25,133 bases of DNA from an uncultured Chloroflexota bacterium. Lineage in GTDB: Bacteria > Chloroflexota > UBA4733. Every line of letters starts with the position of its first letter. Position 1 is the first letter of the stretch. The stretch lies in NCBI GenBank assembly GCA_937967325.1, contig CALBSQ010000362.1:1-25133 (forward strand). The letters run 5' to 3'. Under the pieces are notes generated by a model. That model was not told the origin of the DNA, searched no databases, and saw nothing but the letters and a program-made list of their open reading frames with translations. Shown here piece after piece: positions 1 to 7,080 of the stretch. Both the position numbers and the translations under genes were made by a program.

Positions 1-2205
1 CACCCCCTCGTCTTGGCGCAACACCTCCACCGCTGCCACGATCAGCCAGAAGGTCAGCGCCAGGTCACCCGTGAAATAGCCTTCGTCCACCATCCCGTGG
101 ACGACCACCTCTGCCATCGCCGCCAGCAGCGCCAGGCCCCAGACACGGCTGAATCCGTCGCGGCCACAGCGCGCCAGCCGAATGGCGGCGGCCAGCGTGC
201 TCACCACCAGGGCAACGCTGACGAGAGCGCCGAGCAGGCCGAGCTGGAGCCAGGCATCCAGCAAGATATTGTGCGGGTGGGACACGACGAGGAAACGGAG
301 CTCGGGAATGCCGTAGCGCGTCGGATTCTGGGCTAGGAACTGGTCGAGACCGATCCCCTGCAACGGATGCTCCCGCACCATGCGCAGGGCGCCTCGCCAT
401 ATCTCCAACCGAGCCGCGCTGCTGCCGCTCTGCAAGGAGAACAGCCCGGCGAGCCGCTCTAGGTGCGACGTCGCCAGCACGGCAAACGCCAAGACGGTGA
501 GGCAAGCCAGCCCGGCCAAAAGGCGCCAGCGACGTCGAAAGCCCACCGTTGCCGCCACGGCCACGCCGACCGCGATCCAGGCGCCACGGGTGAAGCTTGC
601 CAGCAAGCCGGCGGCGCCAGGTATCGCCAACAGACCGTAGCCGACGCGGCTGCGTCGGCTCGGGTGAAACAGCGCGAGGCAAAGCGCCAGGGTGACGCCG
701 CGCCCGAGCTCGATTCCCAGGGCGGTGGGGCTGGGCTCGACACCGATAGCCCTCGCCACCCCGCCGCTACTCCAGGTGTCGGAGCCGGTTAGGAACTGAG
801 CCGCCGCCAGCCAGCCGACGACGGCCAGCACCACGATGAAGGCATCGAGCGCCCACCACAGCCCCTGGCCGCGCCGCATCAGGCGGGTAAACACGGCGTA
901 GAAGACAACCGGCTCGACGATCACCACCCGATAGGACCGCAGCGCGACGTGCAGATTGGAATGGTCGGGTACCAGCAACGACACCGTGCCCGCCAGCAGG
1001 AAGAGCAATGCCAGCACGTCGGTCCGGCTCAAGTGGAGCAGTTCCCGTCGCAGGAACTCGCGCCGTCCGGCGATCCAGCGCAGGGCGATAGCGCAACAGA
1101 GCAGCCCCAGGGCCAGCTCAGCCGGCGGAAAATGCCAGCGAAGAACCGCTCGGGGATGGAAAAAGAAGGGGATCGCCGTCACCAGCCCCACCATGGCCGC
1201 GACCGGCGACAGCAAGGCAACAATCCCGTAGCCTAGCGCGGCCATTGCAGCGGGCGCCGTCGGGCCAACCAGATAGCCGGCAAGAACGAGCGCAACGGCG
1301 AGCGCCGGCATGGCCGCCGGAGCCGCGCGACGACGCCGAATGGCAGCGCGGCTCCAGAACAGCAGCGCGGCTCCGGCGGCCAGCGCGGCCAGGAGCAGCA
1401 CGGCCAGACCATACCCCACTGCCGCCTTCAGTCCGCTGGCGGCGGACTCCCGCGTCGCGGCCACCTGTTCGACCCGGCCGGCGTACATATCGAGCAACCG
1501 CTGATATTCGGGCAGGAAGCCCGCCAATTTCACGGTGTCGCGCGCCGGAGGGGCAAGCTGCGCCAGGTCTGCCGCGGCCTGACCGGGGCCGGCCCCGCTC
1601 GCGTCCAATACCGCCCGATCGTCTTGTAGCTTCTGGAGGAGCGCGGCCAGCTCTGCCGGCGACACCGGGTGCAAGGTCGTGTCGAGACCGAGCGGTGGTG
1701 GGAATCGCTTAACATATTCCACGAACGGCCACGTCGCCGAACGGAGCGCTTCACTCTTCGGCCCGAGCCCGCGCGACCGCGCCATCAACGCATCGTCGTA
1801 GCCTTCTATGGCAGCCTGATACGTGGCGGCCGCCGTTGCCAGCGCGGTGACCGTGTGTCCGTAGGCAATAGCCCGCTGCAGCGCCGCCGCGGCCGCCGCG
1901 CCGCCGATCCGCACCGTACCAACCTCCGACTCCGGCGTATACGGACGACCATCGAGGGTGGAAGCCGCGGTGACCGCTTGCTCGGCCCGCTCATACGCCG
2001 GCTGCGCCCTCAGTACGCTCGAATGAGCACGCTGGACGCCAACGAGGGTGTCTTCTTCGCCGCTGAGCGTAGGAGGGAAATCGATTCCCCGGTGCTGGCC
2101 CGGCCAGACCAGCGCGGACACGACGGATAGCATGAGCAGCACGACGGCCAGCGCCGTAGCCCAGGCCACCCCAGTCCCTCGGTGGCCCCGCGACCATGCC
2201 GCCAC
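1..2205 (-). CDS. O-antigen ligase/polymerase-type membrane protein with N-terminal extracytoplasmic domain (C-terminus beyond the window)
   Basis: An uninterrupted minus-strand frame runs 735 codons from GTG 2205 to the window edge, so the C-terminus is missing. The start has a strong ribosome site (GGAGGAGA at 2218-2211). Residues about 12-34 form a membrane anchor. Residues about 35-260 are an Ala-rich, helical, probably extracytoplasmic region. A second membrane helix (about 261-283) is followed by many hydrophobic segments typical of a polytopic protein. Near residue 640 the Wzy/WaaL family signature is visible: GIGLDQF, then VSHPHNILLDAW and QLGLLG. Family knowledge: these proteins join or polymerise lipid-linked glycans at the outer face of the cytoplasmic membrane. 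Such ligases are usually about 400-450 residues, so the 260-residue N-terminal part is extra. The acceptor and sugar cannot be inferred. The ligase family call is firm; the role of the extra domain is unknown. Confidence 0.85.
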   Translation of the reverse strand, partial: MAAWSRGHRGTGVAWATALAVVLLMLSVVSALVWPGQHRGIDFPPTLSGEEDTLVGVQRAHSSVLRAQPAYERAEQAVTAASTLDGRPYTPESEVGTVRIGGAAAAAALQRAIAYGHTVTALATAAATYQAAIEGYDDALMARSRGLGPKSEALRSATWPFVEYVKRFPPPLGLDTTLHPVSPAELAALLQKLQDDRAVLDASGAGPGQAAADLAQLAPPARDTVKLAGFLPEYQRLLDMYAGRVEQVAATRESAASGLKAAVGYGLAVLLLAALAAGAALLFWSRAAIRRRRAAPAAMPALAVALVLAGYLVGPTAPAAMAALGYGIVALLSPVAAMVGLVTAIPFFFHPRAVLRWHFPPAELALGLLCCAIALRWIAGRREFLRRELLHLSRTDVLALLFLLAGTVSLLVPDHSNLHVALRSYRVVIVEPVVFYAVFTRLMRRGQGLWWALDAFIVVLAVVGWLAAAQFLTGSDTWSSGGVARAIGVEPSPTALGIELGRGVTLALCLALFHPSRRSRVGYGLLAIPGAAGLLASFTRGAWIAVGVAVAATVGFRRRWRLLAGLACLTVLAFAVLATSHLERLAGLFSLQSGSSAARLEIWRGALRMVREHPLQGIGLDQFLAQNPTRYGIPELRFLVVSHPHNILLDAWLQLGLLGALVSVALVVSTLAAAIRLARCGRDGFSRVWGLALLAAMAEVVVHGMVDEGYFTGDLALTFWLIVAAVEVLRQDEGV

Positions 2206-2437
2206 GCCTGTCTCCTCCGGCGCCGTCGGCTCCGCCCGACGCGCGCTCCAGTGTAGCCGTCCGATCCGCCGTACTACATACCATGGCCACCATCGGAAGG
2301 GCGGCCTGTACCGCGATACGTGCTGCCGCGACGCTGGAGTCGCCGCGCCATTGCGAGGCCAAAGTCTTTCCCTACCAGCGAATCTGCCTTATCATTGTGG
2401 CGGAAAGTCCAATTGGGTTGGGAAGGATGGTTTGCTT

Positions 2438-2785
2438 GTGGATCAGGATCACAAGACCGGCATTGCCATCGTCGGGCTGGTCTTTGGCTCCCCGGTGGTT
2501 GGGGCGATCGGTTACTTTCATCCGTGGGTGCTGGTGACGGTCGCCGCAATCACTGGAGTTGTCAGCCCGTTCTGGCTCTTGAGCAGGTCCCGAAACAAGA
2601 AAGGTGAATCCGCCACTGCCGACCCGCTGCTCGAGCAGCGCGTTGCCCAGTTGGAAGAGGAGATCAAGCTCACACGGCGCGGCCAGGCCCAACTTGAAGA
2701 GACGGTCCGCTGGCAGGCGCAGATGCTCCACCGCACCGCCGTCGATTCGGTCGAAGGCGCCGGCGTTCCCGCGGTAGGGCGCTAG
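2438..2785 (+). CDS. small membrane protein with C-terminal coiled coil
   Basis: This 115-residue protein has two adjacent hydrophobic stretches (about residues 9-28 and 31-47, GIAIVGLVFGSPVVGAIGYF and WVLVTVAAITGVVSPFWLL). A basic turn (SRSRNKKG) follows, then a heptad-like helix (about 63-95, LLEQRVAQLEEEI and QAQLEETVRWQAQML). The layout (short membrane anchor plus cytoplasmic coiled coil) recalls PspB-like or other small scaffold proteins, but I do not recognise a named family. The start is uncertain: GTG 2438 lies 10 nt after GGAAGGA, and an in-frame TTG at 2432 is closer to it. A TATCAT box at 2390-2395 may be its -10 element. It is divergent from the O-antigen ligase gene, so a shared regulatory region is possible. 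Confidence 0.6.
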   Translation: MDQDHKTGIAIVGLVFGSPVVGAIGYFHPWVLVTVAAITGVVSPFWLLSRSRNKKGESATADPLLEQRVAQLEEEIKLTRRGQAQLEETVRWQAQMLHRTAVDSVEGAGVPAVGR

Positions 2786-2883
2786 CAGGGCCTTATGCTC
2801 GTTGGTCCTGCCGTCGCAAAGCCGCTTCAACCGCCGTCGCCGCCATCTGGCAGACGCCTCTAACCTCGTGCGGCGTCACCATA

Positions 2884-2937
2884 GGGGCAGGGCTTTGGTG
2901 CGGAGCCCCCTGCCCGCTCGGCGGGGCAAGCCCCGCC
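2884..2937. repeat. paired GC-rich hairpins, REP-like extragenic palindrome or terminator
   Basis: Two hairpins lie side by side downstream of the coiled-coil protein. The first pairs GGGCAGGG...CT with AG...CCCTGCCC (2884-2915). The second is a perfect 8-bp stem, GGCGGGGC-AA-GCCCCGCC (2920-2937). There is no following T-run, so a repetitive extragenic palindrome is more likely than a classical intrinsic terminator. The string GGGGCAAGCCCCGCCTCTAC resembles dispersed intergenic palindromes in several bacterial phyla (from memory, not searched). Confidence 0.5.
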
Positions 2938-3009
2938 TCTACACAAGTTGCAAATGTTCCGTGACGGACTACGAGCGGCCACTGAGGCGAGTAGGAGAGT
3001 GCAACACCG

Positions 3010-3549
3010 ATGCGTGACTTGACGGTTGGTCCAGCCAATATCGAGCTGCGCCAAGGTGACGTAACCACCGTCGCCGTGGACGCCATAGTCAACGCGGCCA
3101 ACAGCAGTCTGCTCGGCGGCGGCGGTGTCGATGGTGCGATTCACCGCACGGGCGGGCCGTCAATCCTGGAGGAGTGCCGGACCATCGGCGGCTGTCCGAC
3201 CGGTGAAGCCCGTATCACTACCGCTGGCCGCCTGCCGGCCCAGTTTGTTATCCACACCGTCGGGCCGGTCTGGCACGGTGGCGACCGCGGCGAGCGCGAG
3301 CTGCTGGCGTCGGCCTATCGCAGCAGCATGGCCCTGGCGACGCAACGTCGCCTGAACTCAATCGCCTTCCCTTCGATCTCCACGGGCGCCTACGGCTTCC
3401 CCATCGAAGACGCCGCCGGCATCGCGCTACGGACGATCGTCGACATCCTACGGCAGCCTGGATCGCTGCGCCTGGTGCTGTTCATGTTGTTCAGTGCGAA
3501 GGACTTGGCGGTGTACGAGCGCGCCCTGGCGGGCATCGCAGATGAGTGA
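3010..3549 (+). CDS. macro-domain protein (ADP-ribose / O-acetyl-ADP-ribose binding or hydrolysing)
   Basis: A single macro domain fills the 179 residues. The visible signatures are VDAIVNAANSSLLGGGGVDGAI (residues about 23-44, with the Asn pair and the Gly-rich loop that contact ADP-ribose) and SISTGAYGFP (about 122-131, the second phosphate loop). The family removes ADP-ribose from proteins or nucleic acids, or deacetylates O-acetyl-ADP-ribose (YmdB type). The conserved Asn, the GGGGVD loop and the STGAYGFP loop suggest an active YmdB/MacroD-like enzyme. ATG 3010 is supported by AGGAGAG about 10 nt upstream. It lies 75 nt before the next gene in the same orientation. No ADP-ribosyltransferase partner is visible, so a housekeeping or stress role is inferred rather than a toxin-antitoxin pair. 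Confidence 0.93.
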   Translation: MRDLTVGPANIELRQGDVTTVAVDAIVNAANSSLLGGGGVDGAIHRTGGPSILEECRTIGGCPTGEARITTAGRLPAQFVIHTVGPVWHGGDRGERELLASAYRSSMALATQRRLNSIAFPSISTGAYGFPIEDAAGIALRTIVDILRQPGSLRLVLFMLFSAKDLAVYERALAGIADE

Positions 3550-3624
3550 TGCCGGATGCTTGCAGATAGTAACGTTGCATAGTAAGAAGAGACGCCCGGC
3601 TGGCGCCTCAACAGAAGGATCGAG

Positions 3625-4644
3625 ATGAGTCAATCGTCCGTGCGCATGTGCTTGGTCGGATGCGGTGCGATCGGAAACGTCCATGTGCAAGCGGCGCAGA
3701 CGGTTCCCGATCAGATGCACTACGCCGCCATTTTTGACTCCGACAGCGAGCGCGCAGCGGCCTTCGCCGACAGGTTGGCGCTGTCATCACGCCGGGTCGA
3801 TCGCTGGGAGAATGTGCTTAGCGACCCGGAGATCGAGGCGGTGGATCTCTGCGTACCACACAGCCGGCACGTTGCACTCACCCTAGACGCGCTGTCCGCC
3901 GGCAAGCACGTCTTTCTCGAAAAGCCGATGGCGCTCTCCGCCGCCGATTGCGACCGCATGATCCAGGCGGCCCGTCAGCGCGGCCTCCAGTTGTCGGTCA
4001 TGCACAACCGCCGCTTCAGTCCCGTCTCGCTGCGCTGCAAAGCCATGCTGGACGCCGGTGACCTGGGCGACCCGATCTTGCTCACCGCGCACGGGATCGA
4101 GGGTCCCAACACGGTAGGCGTGCGGAGCTGGCTGGCCGGCGCCAATGAGGGCGGTGTCGGCATGGCGCAGACCGTACACTTCGCCTACATGGTCCGCTGG
4201 CTGCTCGGTCCGGTGACCGACGTGAGCTGCCTGACCAGCCGTAAGGGCATTTCCTGGATGCAGGGAGAGGTGACCGCGGCCTTCTTGTTGCGCTTCGCCT
4301 CTGGAGCTATTGGCCAAATCGCCTCAACATTCGGTCAGGAGGCCGGACGCAACGAGCACCGCATCACCATCTATGGTGGCAGCGGGCAGGCAACGTTTGC
4401 GGGCAACGTACTGGACGCGCTCAGCGCCCGTCACTATGGCGATGGCGAGTGGCATCGCGAAGAGTCGCCCAGCGGGCGTGGCCACGAGTTCGCCGTGCCC
4501 CTGGCCGGCTTTGCCGACGCGGTGCGTGGCCTTGGAGCGCCGCCGGTTGCGGCGGAAGAGGGCCGCGACGCCGTGGCCCTCATCGAAGCTGCCTACCAGT
4601 CGGCCAGAGAAGGGGTCACTGTCTCCCTCGACTCCGGGGCCTAG
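3625..4644 (+). CDS. Gfo/Idh/MocA family NAD(P)-dependent oxidoreductase
   Basis: The protein is 339 residues, normal for the family. The N-terminal Rossmann fold shows the dinucleotide loop CLVGCGAIGNVH (about residues 9-20). The catalytic EKP motif is at about 99-101 (VFLEKPMALS), and HNRRF at about 127-131 follows. A second conserved region GGVGMAQTVHFAYMVRWLLG contains the His usually placed near the substrate C-OH. Members oxidise or reduce sugars, inositols and related compounds; the substrate here cannot be told from sequence. ATG 3625 has AGAAGGA 5 nt upstream and the gene ends in TAG. It may be cotranscribed with the macro-domain gene. Its 3' end is 40 nt before tRNA-Ala, which marks the limit of the undisturbed chromosome. 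Confidence 0.92.
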   Translation: MSQSSVRMCLVGCGAIGNVHVQAAQTVPDQMHYAAIFDSDSERAAAFADRLALSSRRVDRWENVLSDPEIEAVDLCVPHSRHVALTLDALSAGKHVFLEKPMALSAADCDRMIQAARQRGLQLSVMHNRRFSPVSLRCKAMLDAGDLGDPILLTAHGIEGPNTVGVRSWLAGANEGGVGMAQTVHFAYMVRWLLGPVTDVSCLTSRKGISWMQGEVTAAFLLRFASGAIGQIASTFGQEAGRNEHRITIYGGSGQATFAGNVLDALSARHYGDGEWHREESPSGRGHEFAVPLAGFADAVRGLGAPPVAAEEGRDAVALIEAAYQSAREGVTVSLDSGA

Positions 4645-4684
4645 CTTGACCGCCTACGCTCGTGGCCGGTAGCATGCGCAGTCC

Positions 4685-4757
4685 GGGGTTGTAGCTCAAC
4701 TGGGAGAGCATCGCCTTTGCACGGCGGAGGTTAGGGGTTCGAGCCCCCTCAACTCCA
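4685..4757 (+). tRNA. tRNA-Ala (anticodon TGC)
   Basis: All four arms fold in 73 nt: acceptor GGGGTTG/CAACTCC with one G-U pair, D arm GCTC/GAGC, anticodon stem TCGCC/GGCGG around TTTGCAC (anticodon TGC at 4718-4720), and T arm AGGGG/CCCCT around TTCGAGC. The discriminator base is A4757. The CCA end is not encoded. The gene is intact, and its half from the anticodon onward is the target duplicated at 5764, as expected for a recombinase that integrates in the 3' part of a tRNA. Confidence 0.96.
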
Positions 4758-4846
4758 CCCCCACTACCAGAGGGAAGAAGCCCGCTCCGAGTCATTGGAG
4801 GAGGCTTCGTGCTTGGGCGTACCACAACGGGCGCCACAACTGACTA
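4718..4846 (+). repeat. left copy of tRNA-Ala-derived direct repeat (attL-like)
   Basis: From the anticodon of tRNA-Ala onward, about 130 bp are repeated with divergence at 5764-5893. Shared blocks include GGCGGAGGTTAGGGGTTCGA, ACCAGAGGGAAGAA, CCCGCTCCGA and GGGCGCCACAACTG. Because homology continues about 90 bp past the tRNA end, up to the stop codon of an integrase remnant, the repeat holds both the att core and the conserved end of the integrated element. The hairpin that is perfect in the right copy is partly decayed here. Confidence 0.8.
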
Positions 4847-4939
4847 CACGGCTCTTCGGATGGTGCGCTCCAGGCGTTCCGCAGCGTCTTGATCCAACTC
4901 CGGGATCGCGTGCTGATACGGGACCGGAAACCAGAGAAT
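4844..4939 (-). pseudogene. C-terminal remnant of a tyrosine recombinase (integrase)
   Basis: On the minus strand the frame ending at TAG 4846-4844 reads LWFPVPYQHAIPELDQDAAE and then RLERTIRRAV. This matches the end of phage-type tyrosine recombinases, where the catalytic Tyr sits in a TYxH segment followed by a P-x-x-x-x-AA-x-x-L helix. Only about 31 codons are recognisable; the DNA upstream has been replaced by a hairpin and the hicAB promoter. The position next to tRNA-Ala and the orientation toward it are typical of elements integrated at tRNA genes. The protein is certainly non-functional in this form. Confidence 0.65.
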
Positions 4940-4965
4940 GGCCCCGCACATCGCCTGCGGGGCCA
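4939..4965. terminator. perfect 10-bp GC-rich hairpin upstream of hicAB
   Basis: TGGCCCCGCA and TGCGGGGCCA form a perfect inverted repeat around a 7-nt loop. No T-run follows on either strand. It lies between the integrase remnant and the hicAB promoter, so it could insulate hicAB from upstream transcription or mark a recombination junction. Confidence 0.5.
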
Positions 4966-4980
4966 TCGCCATCGCATCCC

Positions 4981-5009
4981 TTGACAACCCTGGCCGCCAA
5001 TGATACTAT
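4981..5009 (+). promoter_or_regulatory. sigma-70-type promoter of hicAB
   Basis: A consensus -35 hexamer TTGACA (4981-4986) is followed after exactly 17 nt by TACTAT (5004-5009; 4 of 6 matches to TATAAT). Transcription would begin near 5016, 18 nt before the first ATG of the hicA region. It is the best-formed promoter I see in the window. Confidence 0.75.
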
Positions 5010-5019
5010 ATACAGTATC
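5002..5019. promoter_or_regulatory. 18-bp palindromic operator overlapping the hicAB -10 box
   Basis: GATACTATATACAGTATC is a palindrome with one mismatched pair; the outer six bases (GATACT/AGTATC) are perfect. It covers the -10 box and the predicted transcription start. HicB carries a C-terminal ribbon-helix-helix, the DNA-binding form that autoregulates many hicAB loci, so this is the likely HicB site (inference). Confidence 0.6.
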
Positions 5020-5033
5020 AAACGAGGGGGCGG

Positions 5034-5260
5034 ATGAGCAGTTGGAGCGCATCAAGCGGAATCCGCGCAACGTCCGCCCCGAGGAGTTGGACCTGGTGCT
5101 GCGCCGCTCCGGCTTCGTGCCGGAGCGGCCTGGCAGCGGCAGCAGCCACACCACGTAGCGCAGGCCATCGGACAGGGCCAAGGTGACTGTGGCGCGGCGG
5201 GTCCCGTTCCTGCTTGAGGCATACGTCCACGAAGCCCTGAAAGCGATGGGAGAGGAGTAA
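5034..5260 (+). pseudogene. hicA: HicA-type mRNA interferase toxin, disrupted
   Basis: The frame containing LERIKRNPRNVRPEELDLVL and RRSGFVPERPGSGSSH matches the HicA double-stranded-RNA-binding fold, which normally carries a catalytic His in a G-S-S/G-H segment. It then meets TAG (5156-5158) where the family usually has Tyr. The same frame continues as RRPSDRAKVTVARRVPFLLE and AYVHEALKAMGEE to a natural TAA at 5258-5260. A second lesion is possible: the ATG at 5034, 3 nt after GAGGGGG, is one base out of phase with the conserved frame, whose first usable start is TTG 5042. The stop codon removes about half of the protein, so the toxin should be inactive unless the stop is read through. HicB starts 5 nt downstream. 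Confidence 0.75.
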
Positions 5261-5264
5261 GGCG

Positions 5265-5654
5265 GTGACGATCGAGGTGGAGAGCGAGCTGGAGCGCTAC
5301 ATGGCGCTGCCCTACCGCGTCGAGCTCGTGCCCGATCCGGACGGGTGGTTCGTGCGGCTGCCGGAGTTGCCGGGCTGCCTGAGCCAGGGGAGCACGCCGC
5401 AGGAGGCGCTGGAGATGATCCGCGACGCGCAGCGGGGCTGGCTGGCAGCCGCCCTGCGCCACGGCGACCCCATCCCGGAGCCGGCCGCGGCGCCGCACAG
5501 CTACACCGGTAAGTTCGTGGTGCGCATCCCAAAGGAGCTGCATCGCGCGCTCGTCGCGACCGCGGAGGAGCAGGGCGTCAGCCTCAACCTCTACGTGGCC
5601 ACGGCACTCGCGCGCACCGTGGGCCAGCCGGAGTTGGCGCGGTCGGTGTCCTAA
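5265..5654 (+). CDS. hicB: HicB family antitoxin with ribbon-helix-helix domain
   Basis: The protein is 129 residues. The N-terminal half holds the partly degraded RNase-H-like HicB fold with the family signature YRVELVPDPDGWFVRLPELP followed by GCLSQGSTPQEALEMI (residues about 17-55). The C-terminal part, GKFVVRIPKELHRALVATAE with SLNLYVATAL, is a ribbon-helix-helix DNA-binding domain (about residues 83-120). HicB binds and inactivates HicA and represses its own operon. GTG 5265 is preceded by GAGGAG at 7 nt, overlapping the end of hicA, so translation is coupled. The antitoxin is intact although its toxin gene is broken; it may survive as an orphan regulator. Confidence 0.9.
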   Translation: MTIEVESELERYMALPYRVELVPDPDGWFVRLPELPGCLSQGSTPQEALEMIRDAQRGWLAAALRHGDPIPEPAAAPHSYTGKFVVRIPKELHRALVATAEEQGVSLNLYVATALARTVGQPELARSVS

Positions 5655-5763
5655 CGGGTTCAACAAGGGCGCCGAGCACCGGCTATTCTGGAATGAACAA
5701 CCCGTCGCGCTACCAGATCGGGAGTGGACAGGGAAAGATCGCGCCAGCCATCTGCCCAGCATG

Positions 5764-5893
5764 TGCATGGCGGAGGTTAGGGGTTCGAGGCCCATCAACT
5801 CCACGGCTCCCACCAGAGGGAAGAACCCCGCTCCGATGGCTCGGAGCGGGCTTGGTGCTTGGCCGTTCGGCAGCGGGCGCCACAACTGGCTAC
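5764..5893 (+). repeat. right copy of tRNA-Ala-derived direct repeat (attR-like or second-element end)
   Basis: This is a diverged copy of 4718-4846. It starts at the anticodon triplet TGC and keeps most of the T arm, but CCCAT breaks the T stem, so it cannot be a working tRNA. It continues with the same downstream spacer and stops exactly where the IS630 element begins (TA at 5894-5895). Because homology extends beyond the tRNA, the simplest reading is tandem integration of two related elements. Confidence 0.78.
5827..5850 (+). terminator. perfect hairpin inherited from the tRNA-Ala downstream region
   Basis: CCCGCTCCGA-TGGC-TCGGAGCGGG is a 10-bp perfect stem with a 4-nt loop, followed by CTTGGTGCTT. 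It is probably the terminator belonging to the tRNA-Ala transcription unit or to the mobile element. The left copy (from 4781) keeps only CCCGCTCCGA and a degraded partner. Confidence 0.55.
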
Positions 5894-5895
5894 TA

Positions 5896-7078
5896 GCCTG
5901 TTACCCCTGATTTGAGTGATTGTCCGTACCGGCGGAACGCTGGGCGGCATGAAGAAGCGTTTTGCGGTCGAATTGACCGATGTCGAACGGGGCCACCTCC
6001 TGGAGTTGATCGCGACGGGCACGGCCCCGGCCCGCCTGCTTGCCCACGCGCGGATCCTGCTGAAGGCCGACCGGGGGCCGGGCGGCCCGGGCTGGGTCGA
6101 CGAGCGTATCGCGGGTGCGCCAGCGGTACGTGGAGTGGGGCCTGGAGGCGGCGCTCAACCGGCGGGTGCCGCGGCGGGAGTACCGGCGCAAGCTGGACGG
6201 GGCGTAGGAGGCGCGGCTGATCGCGCTCACGTGTGGGGAGCCGCCGAAAGGACAGGCCCGCTGGCCGCTCCGTCTGTTGGCCGACCAGCTGGCGGAGTTG
6301 GAGATCGTGGAGGCTATCTCCTACCAGACCGTCCGCCGCGCGCTAAATAAAGACGAGCTCAAGCCCTGGCCAAAGAATCAATGGTGCATCCCGCCCGAGG
6401 CGAGCGGCGCCTTCGTCTGGCGGTTGGAGGACGTGCTCGACGTCTATACCCGGCCGTACTACCCGCGCTTCCCCCAAGTCTGCCTGGACGAGGTGAGCAA
6501 GCAACTGCTGCGGGAGACGCGTCCAGCATTCCCCGGCGCGCCCGGGCGCCCTCGGCGCGTCGATCATGAATATGAGCGGGCCGGCGTGGTCAATCTCTTC
6601 CTTTGCTGCGAGCCGCTGCGCGGCCGGCGCCGGGTGAGCGCGACCGAACGCCGGACCAAGGTGGATTGGGCGCACGAGATCCAAGAGTTAGTGGAGGTGC
6701 GCTACCCCGACGCCGAGCGGATTGTCCTCGTCCCGGATAACCTCAATACCGACTCGACCGCTTCCCTCTACGACGCCTTCCCGCCCGAAGAGGCCAAGCG
6801 CCTGGCCGCCAAGCTGGAGATCCACTACACGCCCAAGCACGGCAGCTGGCTCAACATGGCGGAGATCGAGCTGAGCGTCCTCAGCCGCCAGTGCCTCGAC
6901 CGCCGCGTCCCGGACCTCGCCACGCTCACAACAGAGGTCGCCGCCTGGCAAGCGCGGCGCAACGCGGCGGGCGGCGCCATCCATTCGCGCTTCACCAACG
7001 CCGACTCCAGAATCAAGCTCAAGCGCCTCTACCCCTCAATCGAGGAGAAACGGAGCACTAGATCGGGGGTGAGCAGCC
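5896..7078 (+). mobile_element. IS630-family insertion sequence, decayed
   Basis: A 1.18-kb element is flanked by TA (5894-5895 and 7079-7080), the target duplicated by IS630/Tc1 transposons. Imperfect terminal inverted repeats are visible: GCCTGTTACCCCTGAT at the left end, and at the right end a sequence whose complement reads GGCTGCTCACCCCCGAT. The transposase gene within is broken at several places, so the copy cannot move on its own. It sits directly at the end of the tRNA-derived repeat. Confidence 0.75.
5949..7078 (+). pseudogene. IS630-family transposase, broken
   Basis: The N-terminal part from ATG 5949 (MKKRFAVELTDVERGHLLEL, then ARLLAHARILLKAD) is a typical IS630 helix-turn-helix start. 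At about 6113 a deletion plus frame change removes roughly a dozen codons; the match resumes as VRQRYVEWGLEAALNRR. An in-frame TAG at 6205-6207 stands where relatives usually have Gln. From 6208 on the frame is open and keeps the DDE-type catalytic blocks: VCLDEVSKQL (first Asp), VPDNLNT (second Asp) and HGSWLNMAEIELS (Glu). The usual end LYPSI is present, but the stop codon after it is lost, so the frame reads through the right terminal repeat to TGA at 7303-7305. An apparently intact 342-codon frame from 6277 is therefore only the C-terminal part of a dead gene. Confidence 0.85.
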
Positions 7079-7080
7079 TA

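Noticed and set aside
3010..4644. Macro-domain gene as half of an ADP-ribosylation toxin-antitoxin pair (DarTG-like)
   Set aside because: No DarT-like ADP-ribosyltransferase is next to it; the neighbour is a Gfo/Idh/MocA oxidoreductase.
4616..5885. Minus-strand frames reading VEGARTPNLRRAKAMLSQLS and MGLEPLTSAMHM across the tRNA and its repeat
   Set aside because: These are the well-known spurious proteins translated from the antisense of tRNA genes and att repeats.
4792..5885. Long minus-strand frames opposite hicA and hicB
   Set aside because: HicA/HicB signatures, promoter and ribosome sites are all on the plus strand.
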